DNA of 64,000 bases, from NCBI GenBank assembly GCA_031551275.1, contig JAVBNX010000007.1:124001-188000 (forward strand), given 5' to 3'. Both the position numbers and the translations under genes were made by a program. The stretch is from JAVBMJ01 sp031551275. Its GTDB lineage: Bacteria; Bacteroidota; Bacteroidia; Bacteroidales; Rikenellaceae. The notes below the pieces were generated by a model. It did no database searches. It was not told the DNA's origin and was given only the letters and a program-made list of their open reading frames with translations. Positions 53,855 through 62,143 of this stretch are shown piece after piece. Positions within the stretch are counted from its first letter, which is position 1. Every line of letters begins with the position of its first letter.

Positions 53855-54969
53855 GTGAACCTTTGTACGATTATTTAGTGGTCGGCGCCGGATTCTACGG
53901 GGCCACCTTCGCCTGGAAGATGAAGCAGGCGGGCAAGCGGGTGCTCGTGGTCGAGAAGCGCAACCACGTGGCCGGGAACGCCTACACCGAGACGATGCAC
54001 GGCATCGAGGTGCATATGTACGGCGCCCACATCTTCCATACTTCCGACCGCGAGGTGTGGAAATTGGTTAACCAATTCGCGGAATTCAACCGCTACACCA
54101 ACTCGCCCGTGGCCTCATACAAGGGCAGGCTCTACAACCTGCCCTTCAACATGAACACCTTTTACCAGCTCTGGGGTGTGCGCACACCCGACGAGGCGCG
54201 CCGGAAGATTGAGGAACAAAGGGCGCCTTACGCCCACATCGCCCACCCCGCCAACCTCGAGGAGCAGGCCCTGACCCTGGCGGGCCCCGACCTCTACGAG
54301 ACGTTGATCAAGGGCTATTCCGAAAAGCAGTGGGGCAAAAAGGCCGCCGGGATCCCAGCCTACGTGCTGACCCGCGTGCCCTTCCGCTTCACCTTCGACA
54401 ACAACTACTTCAGCGACCCCTTCCAGGGCATCCCTGTGGGCGGGTTCACCAACCTGGTGGCCCGTATGCTCGACGGGATCGAGGTCAGGCTCGAAACGGA
54501 CTACCTCGCCGCGAAGGACGAATACCGCAAACTGGCCCGCAAAGTGGTCTACACGGGGCAGATCGACCAATACTTCGATTACTGCTACGGCGCGCTGGAG
54601 TACCGCTCGTTGCGCTTCGAGCACGAGCACCTGCCCGGTACGGACGACTACCAGGGCAACGCGGTGTTCAACTACACGGAGGCGGAGATCCCCTACACCC
54701 GCATCGTGGAGCACAAGCATTTCGAGTTCGGCAAGCAACCCGGGACGGTAATTACCAGGGAGTTCCCCGACCACTGGACCAAAGGGGGCGAGGCTTTCTA
54801 CCCGGTCGGCAGCGACCGGAGCCGCGAGCTTTACGCCCGCTACGAGGCGCTGGCCCGCCAACAGGAAGGCGTGATCTTCGGCGGCCGCCTGGGCGAGTAC
54901 CGCTATTACGACATGGACAAGACCGTGGCCTGCGCCCTGGCCAAAGTCCGCGAAGAGTTAAATTCATAA
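53851..54969 (+). CDS. glf: UDP-galactopyranose mutase
   Basis: Flavoenzyme of 372 residues that interconverts UDP-galactopyranose and UDP-galactofuranose. It has the FAD-binding GAGFYGATFAWKMKQ near the N-terminus, VEKRNHVAGNAYTE, the HTSD segment and the conserved YGEKQW-type SEKQWGKKA. The start overlaps the preceding gene's stop by ATGA, so synthesis is coupled to the glycosyltransferase. It ends 3 bases before the secreted hydrolase. Confidence 0.96.
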   Translation: MSEPLYDYLVVGAGFYGATFAWKMKQAGKRVLVVEKRNHVAGNAYTETMHGIEVHMYGAHIFHTSDREVWKLVNQFAEFNRYTNSPVASYKGRLYNLPFNMNTFYQLWGVRTPDEARRKIEEQRAPYAHIAHPANLEEQALTLAGPDLYETLIKGYSEKQWGKKAAGIPAYVLTRVPFRFTFDNNYFSDPFQGIPVGGFTNLVARMLDGIEVRLETDYLAAKDEYRKLARKVVYTGQIDQYFDYCYGALEYRSLRFEHEHLPGTDDYQGNAVFNYTEAEIPYTRIVEHKHFEFGKQPGTVITREFPDHWTKGGEAFYPVGSDRSRELYARYEALARQQEGVIFGGRLGEYRYYDMDKTVACALAKVREELNS

Positions 54970-54972
54970 CCC

Positions 54973-56529
54973 ATGAAAAAACTGATCTGCATGCTTGCGG
55001 CGGCGTTTATGTTCGCCGCAGAGCTTACCGCCCAGGTCAGGAAGGATACTGACATTCCCCAGGAGCTGGTCCAAAGCAACGTCTTCCTGACCCGCGAGCC
55101 CGACCGCTCCCAACCGCCCGCCTACGCCGATTCCCGGGCCAAACTCCCCCGGATCGCCTGGCCAGCCCGCCCCGAGGCGGAGCAAGCCTGGGACAAGGCG
55201 TGGCAGATCGCTTTTTCCAACCTGCACGCGGTAAACGAGGCGAACGGATTTATCTCGCCCTTTATCGACGCCGCCTTCAACCGCAACCTCTTTATGTGGG
55301 ACAGCGGCTTCATGGTCATGTTCGGCAAGTACGGCGCCAGGGCGTTCGATTTCCAGGGCACGCTCAATAACTTTTACGGCAAGCAGCACAAGGACGGCTT
55401 TATCAGCCGCCAGATCTCCTGGGAGAACGGCGTGGAGCGCTACGAGAAGTTCGACGTGTCGAGCACCGGCCCCAACGTGCTGCCCTGGTCCGAGTGGGAG
55501 TATTTCCTCTCGATGGGCGACACGGTGCGGCTCAAAGAGGTCTTCGTGCCCCTGGTGGCCTACTACCGGTGGCTACGGGACAACCGTTCGTGGCCCGACG
55601 GCTCCTACTTCTCGAGTGGCTGGGGTTGCGGGATGGACAACCAGCCCCGCGTCCCGCAGGGGTATAGCGCCGAGTTCAGCCACGGCTTCATGTCGTGGGT
55701 GGACGTGACCCTGCAACAGGCCTTTGCGGCGGATTGCCTGCTCAAGATGGCAGCGGTGGTCGGCCGGACGGACGAAGTGGAGGATATCGCCGCCGAGGCG
55801 GAGTTTTTAAAGGAGTATGCCGCCCAAAAGATGTGGGACCCGAAAACCGCATTCTACTACGACCGCTACCGCGACGGGACGCTCAACGGGGTAAAGTCGG
55901 TCGCCGGGTACTGGGCCCTGCTCTCCGGTGTGGTCCCGCAGCAGGATGCCGGGCGCTTTATCGCCCATTTGGAAAACCCGGCCGAGTTCGCCCGCTACCA
56001 CAGGGTCCCGACCCTGAGCGCCGACAACCCCTCGTACGACCCTCAGGGGGATTACTGGCGCGGGGGCGTGTGGCCGCCGACCACCTACATGGTGTTGCGC
56101 GGTTTGACCCGTTACGGTTGCGACTCGTTAGCCTATGCCATCGCCCGCAATCACTACGACCGCGTGATGGAGGCGTTTCACGATACGGGTACGTTCTGGG
56201 AGAATTACGCCCCCGAGCAGGGCTTGCGCCAAAGCAATTCACGCCCCGACTTCGTGGGGTGGACAGGCCTGGTCCCGATCTCCGTTTTGCTGGAGTATGT
56301 CTTCGGGATACGCCCCGAAATAGGATCGGGCGTGGTGGTGTGGGACGTCCGGCTTACCGACGAATTCGGGGTGGAGAATTATCCCATCGGGCCGGACGGC
56401 GTCGCCTCGTTCCGGTGCGAAAAGCGCCGTGATGCGAAGCAAAAACCCAAGGTAAAGGTACGTTCTTCCGTGCCCATAACCGTCAAACTGATCTGGGCAG
56501 GGGGCTCGGAGACTTTCCGGGCGGAATAA
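54973..56529 (+). CDS. Secreted (alpha/alpha)6-barrel glycoside hydrolase, trehalase/GH63-like
   Basis: 518 residues with a signal peptide (LAAAFMFAAELTAQ). Barrel motifs include NLFMWDSGFM, the WSEWEY and SSGWGCGMDNQPR segments and QGDYWRGGVWPPTTYM, typical of GH37/GH63/MGH1-like enzymes. The substrate is unknown. Sitting directly behind glf and the glycosyltransferase suggests trimming or turnover of a galactofuranose-type glycan, but unrelated function is possible. It ends at the terminator at 56544-56573. Confidence 0.75.
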   Translation: MKKLICMLAAAFMFAAELTAQVRKDTDIPQELVQSNVFLTREPDRSQPPAYADSRAKLPRIAWPARPEAEQAWDKAWQIAFSNLHAVNEANGFISPFIDAAFNRNLFMWDSGFMVMFGKYGARAFDFQGTLNNFYGKQHKDGFISRQISWENGVERYEKFDVSSTGPNVLPWSEWEYFLSMGDTVRLKEVFVPLVAYYRWLRDNRSWPDGSYFSSGWGCGMDNQPRVPQGYSAEFSHGFMSWVDVTLQQAFAADCLLKMAAVVGRTDEVEDIAAEAEFLKEYAAQKMWDPKTAFYYDRYRDGTLNGVKSVAGYWALLSGVVPQQDAGRFIAHLENPAEFARYHRVPTLSADNPSYDPQGDYWRGGVWPPTTYMVLRGLTRYGCDSLAYAIARNHYDRVMEAFHDTGTFWENYAPEQGLRQSNSRPDFVGWTGLVPISVLLEYVFGIRPEIGSGVVVWDVRLTDEFGVENYPIGPDGVASFRCEKRRDAKQKPKVKVRSSVPITVKLIWAGGSETFRAE

Positions 56530-56543
56530 AAGTTGCCGCAAGA

Positions 56544-56573
56544 AAAAACCTGCCCCGGACAGAGCAGGTTTTT
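56544..56573. terminator. Bidirectional terminator between the hydrolase and gyrB
   Basis: Stem aaaaacctgc / gcaggttttt with a ten-base loop and A/T runs at both ends, between convergent genes. Confidence 0.8.
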
Positions 56574-56614
56574 GCAGATCGGCAGGAGCAGGGCAGGGGC
56601 CGCGCTCCAGGGCG

Positions 56615-58567
56615 CTACGCGTCGATCTTGGCGTACCTCGCGTGTTTTTCGATGAATTCCCTGCGGGGCGGCACGTCGTCGCCCATCAGCATCGAGAAGA
56701 TGCGGTCGGCCTCGGCGGCGCTCTCGATCGTGACCTGGCGCAGGATGCGGCTTTCAGGATTCATGGTCGTGTCCCACAACTGCACGGAGTTCATCTCTCC
56801 CAAACCTTTGTAGCGCTGGATGTGCAGGCCCTTGCCGCCGAACTCCTCGACCGCGGCTTCGCGTTCCTCCTCGTTCCAGCAGTAACGCTCCACCTTGCCC
56901 TTTTTGACGAGGTACAACGGCGGGGTGGCGATGTAGATGTGGCCGTTCTGGATCAGGTTGTTCATGTAGCGGAAGAAGAAGGTCAGCATCAGCGTGGCGA
57001 TGTGGCTGCCGTCCACGTCGGCATCGGTCATGATGATGATCTTGCCGTACCTCAGTTTGCTCGTGTTGAGGGCTTTGCTGTCCTCCTCGGTGCCCATGGT
57101 CACGCCCAGGGCGGTGAACATGTTCTTGATCTCCTCGTTCTCGTAGATCTTGTGCTCCATGGCCTTCTCCACGTTGAGGATCTTTCCCCTCAGCGGCATA
57201 ATGGCCTGAAAGAGGCGGTCCCTGCCCTGCTTGGCCGTGCCCCCTGCCGAGTCCCCCTCGACGAAAAAGATCTCGGTGATGTCGCGGTCGCGCGAGGAGC
57301 AGTCGGCCAGCTTGCCGGGAAGGCCCGAGCCCGAGAGCACGGTTTTGCGCTGGACCATCTCGCGCGCCTTGCGCGCCTCGTGGCGCGCGGTGGCGGCCAG
57401 GATCACTTTCTGGACGATGGCCCGCGCGTCCTTGGGATTCTCCTCCAGGTAGTGGGTCAGCGCCTGCGCGATGGCCTGGTCTACCGAGCCCGAGACCTCG
57501 CCGTTGCCCAGCTTGGTCTTGGTCTGGCCCTCGAACTGGGGCTCCTGCACCTTGACCGAGACGACGGCCGTCAACCCCTCGCGGAAGTCGTCGCCGTTGA
57601 TCTCGAACTTGATCTTCTGGAGCATGCCCGAGTCCTCGGCGTATTTTTTGAGCGTGCGGGTCAGCGCGCGGCGGAAGCCCGTCAGGTGGGTACCGCCCTC
57701 TATGGTGTTGATGTTGTTGACGTAGGAGTGGACGTTCTCCGAAAAGCTCGTGTTGTACTGCATGGCCACCTCGACCGGGACGCCGTCCTTCTCGGTGTCG
57801 ATGTAGATGATCCCGTCGATCAGCGACTCGCGGGTGCCGTCGAGGTACTTGACGAACTCCTTGAGGCCCTCCTCGGAGTAGAAACTCTCGGTCAGGGGCG
57901 TTCCGTCCTCGTTGTTCTCGCGCAGGTCGGTGAGGTTGAGCCTCACTTTCTTGTTCAGGTAGGCCAGCTCGCGCAGGCGCGAGGCGAGGATCTCGAAACT
58001 GTATTCGGTGGTGGTGAAGATCGTGTCGTCCGGCTTGAAGGTAATGATCGTCCCGGTGCGGTCGCTTTCGCCCAACACCAGGAGCTCGGTCGTGGGCGCG
58101 CCCTTGCTGAACTCCATGCAGTATTGCTTGCCGCCCTTGTGGACTTCGGCCACCAGCTTGTTGGACAATGCGTTGACGCACGATACGCCCACCCCGTGCA
58201 GACCCCCGGAGACCTTGTAGGAGTCCTTGTCGAACTTACCCCCGGCGTGCAGTACGGTCAAGACCACTTCGAGGGCCGATTTGCCCTCCTTTTCGTGGTA
58301 GTCGACCGGGATGCCGCGCCCGTCGTCGGCCACGGTGATCGAGTTGTCGGCGTTGATGGTCACGTCGATCCTGGAACAGTGCCCCGCCAGGGCCTCGTCG
58401 ATCGAGTTGTCGACCACCTCGTAGACCAGGTGGTGCAGGCCGCGGGTGCCGATGTCCCCGATGTACATCGCAGGCCTTTTGCGCACGGCCTCAAGGCCTT
58501 CGAGTACCTGGATGCTCGACGCGGAATATTCTGCGTTGCTGTTTGTCTTTACTGCTTCTTCGCTCAT
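56615..58567 (-). CDS. gyrB: DNA gyrase subunit B
   Basis: 650-residue ATPase subunit that with GyrA introduces negative supercoils. The GHKL nucleotide site shows DNSIDEALAGH, DDGRGIPV and GGLHGVGVSCVNALS. The transducer and TOPRIM parts show EGDSAGG and DVDGSHI, and the C-terminal YKGLGEMN is intact. Length is normal for this lineage. It is preceded by its own promoter and is not in an operon with gyrA here. Confidence 0.97.
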   Translation of the reverse strand: MSEEAVKTNSNAEYSASSIQVLEGLEAVRKRPAMYIGDIGTRGLHHLVYEVVDNSIDEALAGHCSRIDVTINADNSITVADDGRGIPVDYHEKEGKSALEVVLTVLHAGGKFDKDSYKVSGGLHGVGVSCVNALSNKLVAEVHKGGKQYCMEFSKGAPTTELLVLGESDRTGTIITFKPDDTIFTTTEYSFEILASRLRELAYLNKKVRLNLTDLRENNEDGTPLTESFYSEEGLKEFVKYLDGTRESLIDGIIYIDTEKDGVPVEVAMQYNTSFSENVHSYVNNINTIEGGTHLTGFRRALTRTLKKYAEDSGMLQKIKFEINGDDFREGLTAVVSVKVQEPQFEGQTKTKLGNGEVSGSVDQAIAQALTHYLEENPKDARAIVQKVILAATARHEARKAREMVQRKTVLSGSGLPGKLADCSSRDRDITEIFFVEGDSAGGTAKQGRDRLFQAIMPLRGKILNVEKAMEHKIYENEEIKNMFTALGVTMGTEEDSKALNTSKLRYGKIIIMTDADVDGSHIATLMLTFFFRYMNNLIQNGHIYIATPPLYLVKKGKVERYCWNEEEREAAVEEFGGKGLHIQRYKGLGEMNSVQLWDTTMNPESRILRQVTIESAAEADRIFSMLMGDDVPPRREFIEKHARYAKIDA

Positions 58568-58590
58568 AAAAATTCAGTGGAAAAATCCCT

Positions 58591-58598
58591 CAAAGATA
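58591..58598 (-). promoter_or_regulatory. -7 box of gyrB
   Basis: The minus strand reads TATCTTTG. A TTTG at 58621-58624 (minus) lies 22 bases upstream, so both elements are present with slightly long spacing. Confidence 0.6.
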
Positions 58599-58674
58599 AC
58601 AAAAATTTTTGGATTGGTATCAAATATGCAGCCTCAAAAAGAAGGTTTTAACACAACATCAATTCGATACTATT

Positions 58675-58935
58675 ATGGGAATCCTTATTTCATTGCTGGT
58701 GGGCCTTTTGGCCGGTTTTGTAGCGGGTAAGATCGTGCAGGGGCACGGTATGGGCATGATCGCCAACCTTGTCGTTGGCTTGCTGGGCGGTTTGATCGGC
58801 GGGCTTCTGTTCGATTACCTCGGTTGGCAGATCAACGGTGTGCTGGGCGTGCTGCTTACTTCGACCGTCGGGGCGATCCTGCTGTTGCTCATCGTGTCGT
58901 TTTTGGCGTCGCTCATAGGCGTCAAAAAACGATAA
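58675..58935 (+). CDS. GlsB/YeaQ/YmgE family membrane protein
   Basis: 86 residues, three hydrophobic segments with Gly-rich turns (LLVGLLAGFVAGKIVQGHGMGMIANLVVGLLGGLIGG). This is the transglycosylase-associated or stress-response family, whose function is poorly known. The start at 58675 (MGIL) is preferred to 58609 because the extra residues are polar and not family-like. It is convergent with the ABC gene. Confidence 0.85.
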   Translation: MGILISLLVGLLAGFVAGKIVQGHGMGMIANLVVGLLGGLIGGLLFDYLGWQINGVLGVLLTSTVGAILLLLIVSFLASLIGVKKR

Positions 58936-58945
58936 CCCAGCCGGG

Positions 58946-59683
58946 TTACAGCCCCAGTTTCTGGGCTATATCGATCTCCTCGATCCGGTCGTTCCCGCAG
59001 CGGATGGTCCGCGAGGGGAAGCGCTCGATGTTGGCTATGTTGTGCGTCGCCATCACGATCGAGCAGCCCCCGTCGACGATCTGCCGGAAGAGCTTCATGA
59101 TCCCCTCCGAGGCCGACGGGTCGAGGTTGCCCGTGGGCTCGTCGGCCAGGATGACCTGCGGATTGTTGATCAGCGCGCGGGCGATGGCCAGACGTTGCTG
59201 CTCCCCGCCGGAGAGCTGGAAGGGCATCTTGTACTCCTTGTTGTGCAGGCCGACCAGCGTGAGCACGTCGGCGATCTGCTTTTTGATCAGCTTGTGGTCC
59301 TTCCAGTCGGTGGCGCGCATCACGAAGTAGAGGTTCTGGAAGACGTTCCTGTCGGTCAGCAGTTGGTAGTCCTGGAAGACGATCCCGATCTTGCGCCGCA
59401 GCCCCGAGACGTCCCGCCGCCGCAGTTTGCGTAAATTGTAGCCCACGACCCGCCCTTCGCCCACGGCCAGGGGCAACTCCCCGTAGAGGGTCTTCAACAG
59501 CGTGCTCTTGCCGCTGCCCACCTTGCCGATCAGGTAGACCATCTCGCCCCGGTCGACCTTCAGGTCCACGCCCGAGAGGATCAGATTCGACCCCGGGACC
59601 GGTTTGGAGTGGGAAAACCGGAGCGTGGGGTCGTCGTGGTGGTAGATCGAAACTCCTTCGAGCCGGATGACGCAATTATCCAT
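58946..59683 (-). CDS. ftsE: FtsE-like ABC ATPase
   Basis: 245-residue ATPase. Walker A is GKVGSGKST at 53-61, the signature LSGGEQQRLA near 150, Walker B VILADEPTGNLD and the switch ATHNIAN near 210. The sequence resembles FtsE, which with FtsX couples divisome and peptidoglycan hydrolase activity. No FtsX is adjacent here, as is common in Bacteroidota. Its own -7 box is at 59701-59708. Confidence 0.85.
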   Translation of the reverse strand: MDNCVIRLEGVSIYHHDDPTLRFSHSKPVPGSNLILSGVDLKVDRGEMVYLIGKVGSGKSTLLKTLYGELPLAVGEGRVVGYNLRKLRRRDVSGLRRKIGIVFQDYQLLTDRNVFQNLYFVMRATDWKDHKLIKKQIADVLTLVGLHNKEYKMPFQLSGGEQQRLAIARALINNPQVILADEPTGNLDPSASEGIMKLFRQIVDGGCSIVMATHNIANIERFPSRTIRCGNDRIEEIDIAQKLGL

Positions 59684-59700
59684 AACTGTCCAAAATTGCT

Positions 59701-59708
59701 CAAAAATA
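59701..59708 (-). promoter_or_regulatory. -7 box of the FtsE-like gene
   Basis: The minus strand reads TATTTTTG (TAnnTTTG), 18 bases before the start codon. Confidence 0.45.
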
Positions 59709-59769
59709 CGACAATTCCGGATAGAGAAGAACCCCTGCGATGGAAAGTTATTAACCGTGAACCATCATT

Positions 59770-59794
59770 GGGGACGGGGAGCGCCCCCGTCCCC
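59770..59794 (-). terminator. Possible terminator hairpin after the outer-membrane protein
   Basis: Stem ggggacggg / cccgtcccc just after the stop of the minus-strand gene. It lacks a T run, so this call is tentative. Confidence 0.4.
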
Positions 59795-59802
59795 GGCGCG
59801 TT

Positions 59803-60621
59803 TTACCGGAAGGAGATCCCCGCCGACAGCCCGACCCAGCTCATCTCGTTGCCCTTCAGCGAGTAGGTGCGCACGATGCGGTCGTTGTACATATGGGTAA
59901 ACGTGGATTGGAAGTCGACCTCGTCGAAGACCCAGGTGTACTCGATCCCGAAGATCAAGTTGGTGCGCTTGCCGATGGGATGGACGAATTTCAACCGCCC
60001 GCTCAGATAGCCCAACGTGGCGAAATCGGGGGCGAATTCATCGTAGTAATCGCCGAACCAACTGGCCGTTACGTTGTAGTAGGTGTTGGTCCCCTGCTCC
60101 TTGATCACTGCGCTGAGTCGCGGCGAGTTGATCGTCATAAAGCCGATCCCAGCGTAGGGCATGACCTGCCAGCGGTCGTTGACCTTGAACTGGCCGAAGA
60201 AGCCGAAGGTCATCTTGACGTAGAGCCCGGCATGGTCGCCCATGTTCTGAGCGCTGAACTCCTTGAAGTGGTACTGGCCGTTGAGGCGGTCGGGCATTAC
60301 CCCGCTCAGGTCCTCGCCCACGCCGTCGGTGCCGGGGTGGATGCTCAGGCTCAGATCCTGGAAAAAGCCGAAACCGCGCGCCCACCGCCAGTTGAAGGTC
60401 TCGCGCAGGTCGGTCGAGGAGGCTTTGTTCATCGCATCGTTCACAAAGCGGTTGTCGCTCCATTTCTGAAGGCCGAAACTCTGGGCCGCGTCGAGGTCGA
60501 ACCAGACTTTGTTGCCGTAATTTTTCAGGTTGACGGACGGAGTGTCCGTCCAGGCGTGTTGCCCGAAGGCGCAAAAGGCCGGCATAAGGGCCAAAGCGAA
60601 GAGTATAAGTCTTTTCATCAT
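59803..60621 (-). CDS. Outer-membrane beta-barrel protein
   Basis: 272 residues with a signal peptide (CAFGQ). Alternating amphipathic strands, an aromatic C-terminal strand (VGLSAGISFR) and no enzyme motif indicate a small barrel. The function is unknown. It forms an operon with the lipoprotein upstream, 6 bases away. Either ATG at 60621 or 60618 is usable. Confidence 0.75.
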   Translation of the reverse strand: MMKRLILFALALMPAFCAFGQHAWTDTPSVNLKNYGNKVWFDLDAAQSFGLQKWSDNRFVNDAMNKASSTDLRETFNWRWARGFGFFQDLSLSIHPGTDGVGEDLSGVMPDRLNGQYHFKEFSAQNMGDHAGLYVKMTFGFFGQFKVNDRWQVMPYAGIGFMTINSPRLSAVIKEQGTNTYYNVTASWFGDYYDEFAPDFATLGYLSGRLKFVHPIGKRTNLIFGIEYTWVFDEVDFQSTFTHMYNDRIVRTYSLKGNEMSWVGLSAGISFR

Positions 60622-60627
60622 GCGCCG

Positions 60628-61149
60628 TTATTGAAGGTTTACCGTAGGGGTCACACACTCGAAAGCCTCCGCGTTGTTCTGGTAGAACACCACCCGGAAG
60701 GAGTGCTCCCCCGGGTCGGGGCTGACCAGCAGCACGAGCCCTTCATCCACGTTGTCGGGCAGGTAGTCGATCTGCTTGAAGTACTGGGACACGTTGCTCC
60801 CCGCCGGGTTGGAAGCGTTGAACGCCCCGACGCTGTAAATCCGCTTCTGGTAGCCCGCGCTCAGCGAAGCCTCGTAGTAGTACCCGCCGCCCGAGCCGGT
60901 CACGCCGGGGGTCACATACTGGCTCCCGTCGGGATCCGCGTCATCGGTCAGCCACTTGATGCCCAGCATATAGGCCTCCTTTTTGATGGCCTGGTCCGTT
61001 ACCGAGGGGTAGCGCCCGGCGTTGTCGATGTTGACGGCCTCGATGCCGACGATATGCACCGGGATTACCGGGATCGAGTCCGCCATATCTTCCGCCGCAC
61101 ACCCCGCCAGCAACAAAAATGCAGACATGAAAAGTCCGTGTGTTTTCAT
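60628..61149 (-). CDS. Small lipoprotein of unknown function
   Basis: 173 residues with a lipobox LLAGC. Later segments (HIVGIEAVNIDNAGRYPSVTD and SFRVVFYQNNAEAFE) recall short Bacteroidota lipoproteins of unknown function, but I cannot name the family securely. It is likely expressed with the following outer-membrane barrel and could be its partner. Confidence 0.7.
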   Translation of the reverse strand: MKTHGLFMSAFLLLAGCAAEDMADSIPVIPVHIVGIEAVNIDNAGRYPSVTDQAIKKEAYMLGIKWLTDDADPDGSQYVTPGVTGSGGGYYYEASLSAGYQKRIYSVGAFNASNPAGSNVSQYFKQIDYLPDNVDEGLVLLVSPDPGEHSFRVVFYQNNAEAFECVTPTVNLQ

Positions 61150-61238
61150 AGGCTGTAAAGTTTAGGGTTTAATAACAATAAGATGGCAATTCCATACGAA
61201 AAGTTGCGTCCGGGGCGTTTATATTGTGGAATTATCCA

Positions 61239-61246
61239 TACCTTTG
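61239..61246 (+). promoter_or_regulatory. -7 box, possible ssrA promoter
   Basis: TACCTTTG (TAnnTTTG). This is the only full consensus match noted between the lipoprotein and the tmRNA start. Confidence 0.45.
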
Positions 61247-61330
61247 CCCAGGCAACCCGCCGCCGTGAGGCCCCGGGAGCCGCCGGATAAGTGGAGACAC
61301 CGTCCCTAAAGACGTCCGAAGGACGTCTTG

Positions 61331-61355
61331 CTCCCTCCTCCTCGCAGGAGGAGGG
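61331..61355. repeat. REP-like stem-loop
   Basis: A C/T-rich stem (ctccctcctcct) pairs with an A/G-rich arm and is followed by a GGGGAGGAGGTG tail, in the same layout as at 36393-36420. Confidence 0.45.
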
Positions 61356-61399
61356 TCAGGGGAGGAGGTGTTTCGCACTGGGGATTTCGAAGAAATCCC

Positions 61400-61499
61400 C
61401 ATCCCCTGATAGAGTTTCTTACTTAGAAACCCTGGCAAGGGAATACGGAAAGGCAGCCAATTACAAGGGTTTCTAAGTAAGAAACTCTATCAGGGGATG
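61400..61499. repeat. Perfect 34-bp inverted repeat ending in the tmRNA 5' strand
   Basis: Arms 61400-61433 and 61466-61499 are exact reverse complements with a 32-base spacer. The right arm's last seven bases are the 5' acceptor strand of tmRNA (GGGGATG, 61493-61499). The left outer end overlaps by one base the 61380-61400 hairpin. Confidence 0.9.
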
Positions 61500-61894
61500 A
61501 CCGGTTTTGACAGCAGGCAGAGTCTGATAGTAAGCACGCCGGGGGTTGTGTGGTCTCCCGTAAAACTGAACGCTCAAAACACAAATGGCAATCAAAGCCT
61601 CGCACTCGCTGCTTAATTTTACCAAGTAAAATAAGCTTAATCCCTGCGCCCCAGGTGGCGCGGCGACGAGTACCCCGCAGCTTCTCCCGCCCTTTGAGGG
61701 GCTGCACCCGGGGTATCATCCATGAGGGGACGCTCCTTGCAATGTCCGTAAGCAAGGCTAAGACAACGGACTGGGGTTCGCATTAGGCCGCCGCCTGCCG
61801 GGTGCGAACAGAAGGATCAAACGGTCGGCTAAGCGTGTAGAAAGCTTTTGGGTTCCTTGTTTGGACGGGGGTTCGACTCCCCCCATCTCCACCA
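61493..61894 (+). ncRNA. ssrA: tmRNA (transfer-messenger RNA)
   Basis: 402 bases. GGGGATG at the 5' end pairs with CATCTCC near the 3' end (one G-U), and the 3' side has a T-stem loop ggggg-ttcgact-ccccc and an encoded CCA (61892-61894). The tag frame ends in GNQSLALAA before the stop at 61614-61616. The resume codon is either GGC at 61587 or an upstream codon in this frame; I cannot fix it. It tags stalled proteins for degradation with SmpB. Confidence 0.95.
61881..61894 (+). other. Candidate attachment site (attL/attR) at the ssrA 3' end
   Basis: The 3' end of tmRNA (T-stem end, acceptor strand, CCA) is a frequent integration site for tyrosine recombinases, and an integrase gene begins 250 bases downstream in the same direction. 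The opposite att copy would lie beyond the right edge, so no duplicate can be seen. Confidence 0.5.
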
Positions 61895-61915
61895 AGCCAT
61901 GTGGTAATATCGAGT

Positions 61916-61949
61916 AAATCGCCGTATTTCAGATGAATACGGCGATTTT
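61916..61949. terminator. Terminator downstream of ssrA
   Basis: 13-bp perfect stem aaatcgccgtatt / aatacggcgattt with a loop of seven bases and T runs on both strands. Confidence 0.8.
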
Positions 61950-62005
61950 CATTTCCGAGCAGGTGGCAAAAAAACGCGTTTTGGGGTGGTTGAAACCTGC
62001 AAAAT

Positions 62006-62039
62006 CGCTAACAGAAATTTTTTTCTGACAATGTTAGCG
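62006..62039. repeat. Nested inverted repeats before the integrase
   Basis: An outer pair cgctaaca / tgttagcg encloses an inner pair cagaaa / tttctg. This may be an integrase arm-binding site or the integrase control region. Confidence 0.4.
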
Positions 62040-62143
62040 ACTCAAACGTAAGCGCGTCTTTTACATCGTTTTACTGCGTTTTGCGTAGTTCTGTTCTTGC
62101 CGGTATTTCATACGTTTGTCTAATCCTAAAAACGGTTAAACGT

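Larger units (their letters stand above)
61150..61492. other. Non-coding leader region of ssrA with REP-like hairpins
   Basis: 343 bases with no gene. A -7 box TACCTTTG lies at 61239-61246. A REP-like stem-loop is at 61331-61355, a perfect 9-bp hairpin ggggatttc-gaa-gaaatcccc at 61380-61400, and the left arm of the long inverted repeat begins there. If the -7 box is used, ssrA has a structured leader of about 240 bases. Confidence 0.6.

Noticed and set aside
56642..58651. 669-codon plus-strand frame opposite gyrB
   Set aside because: Antisense shadow of gyrB, whose motifs are certain.
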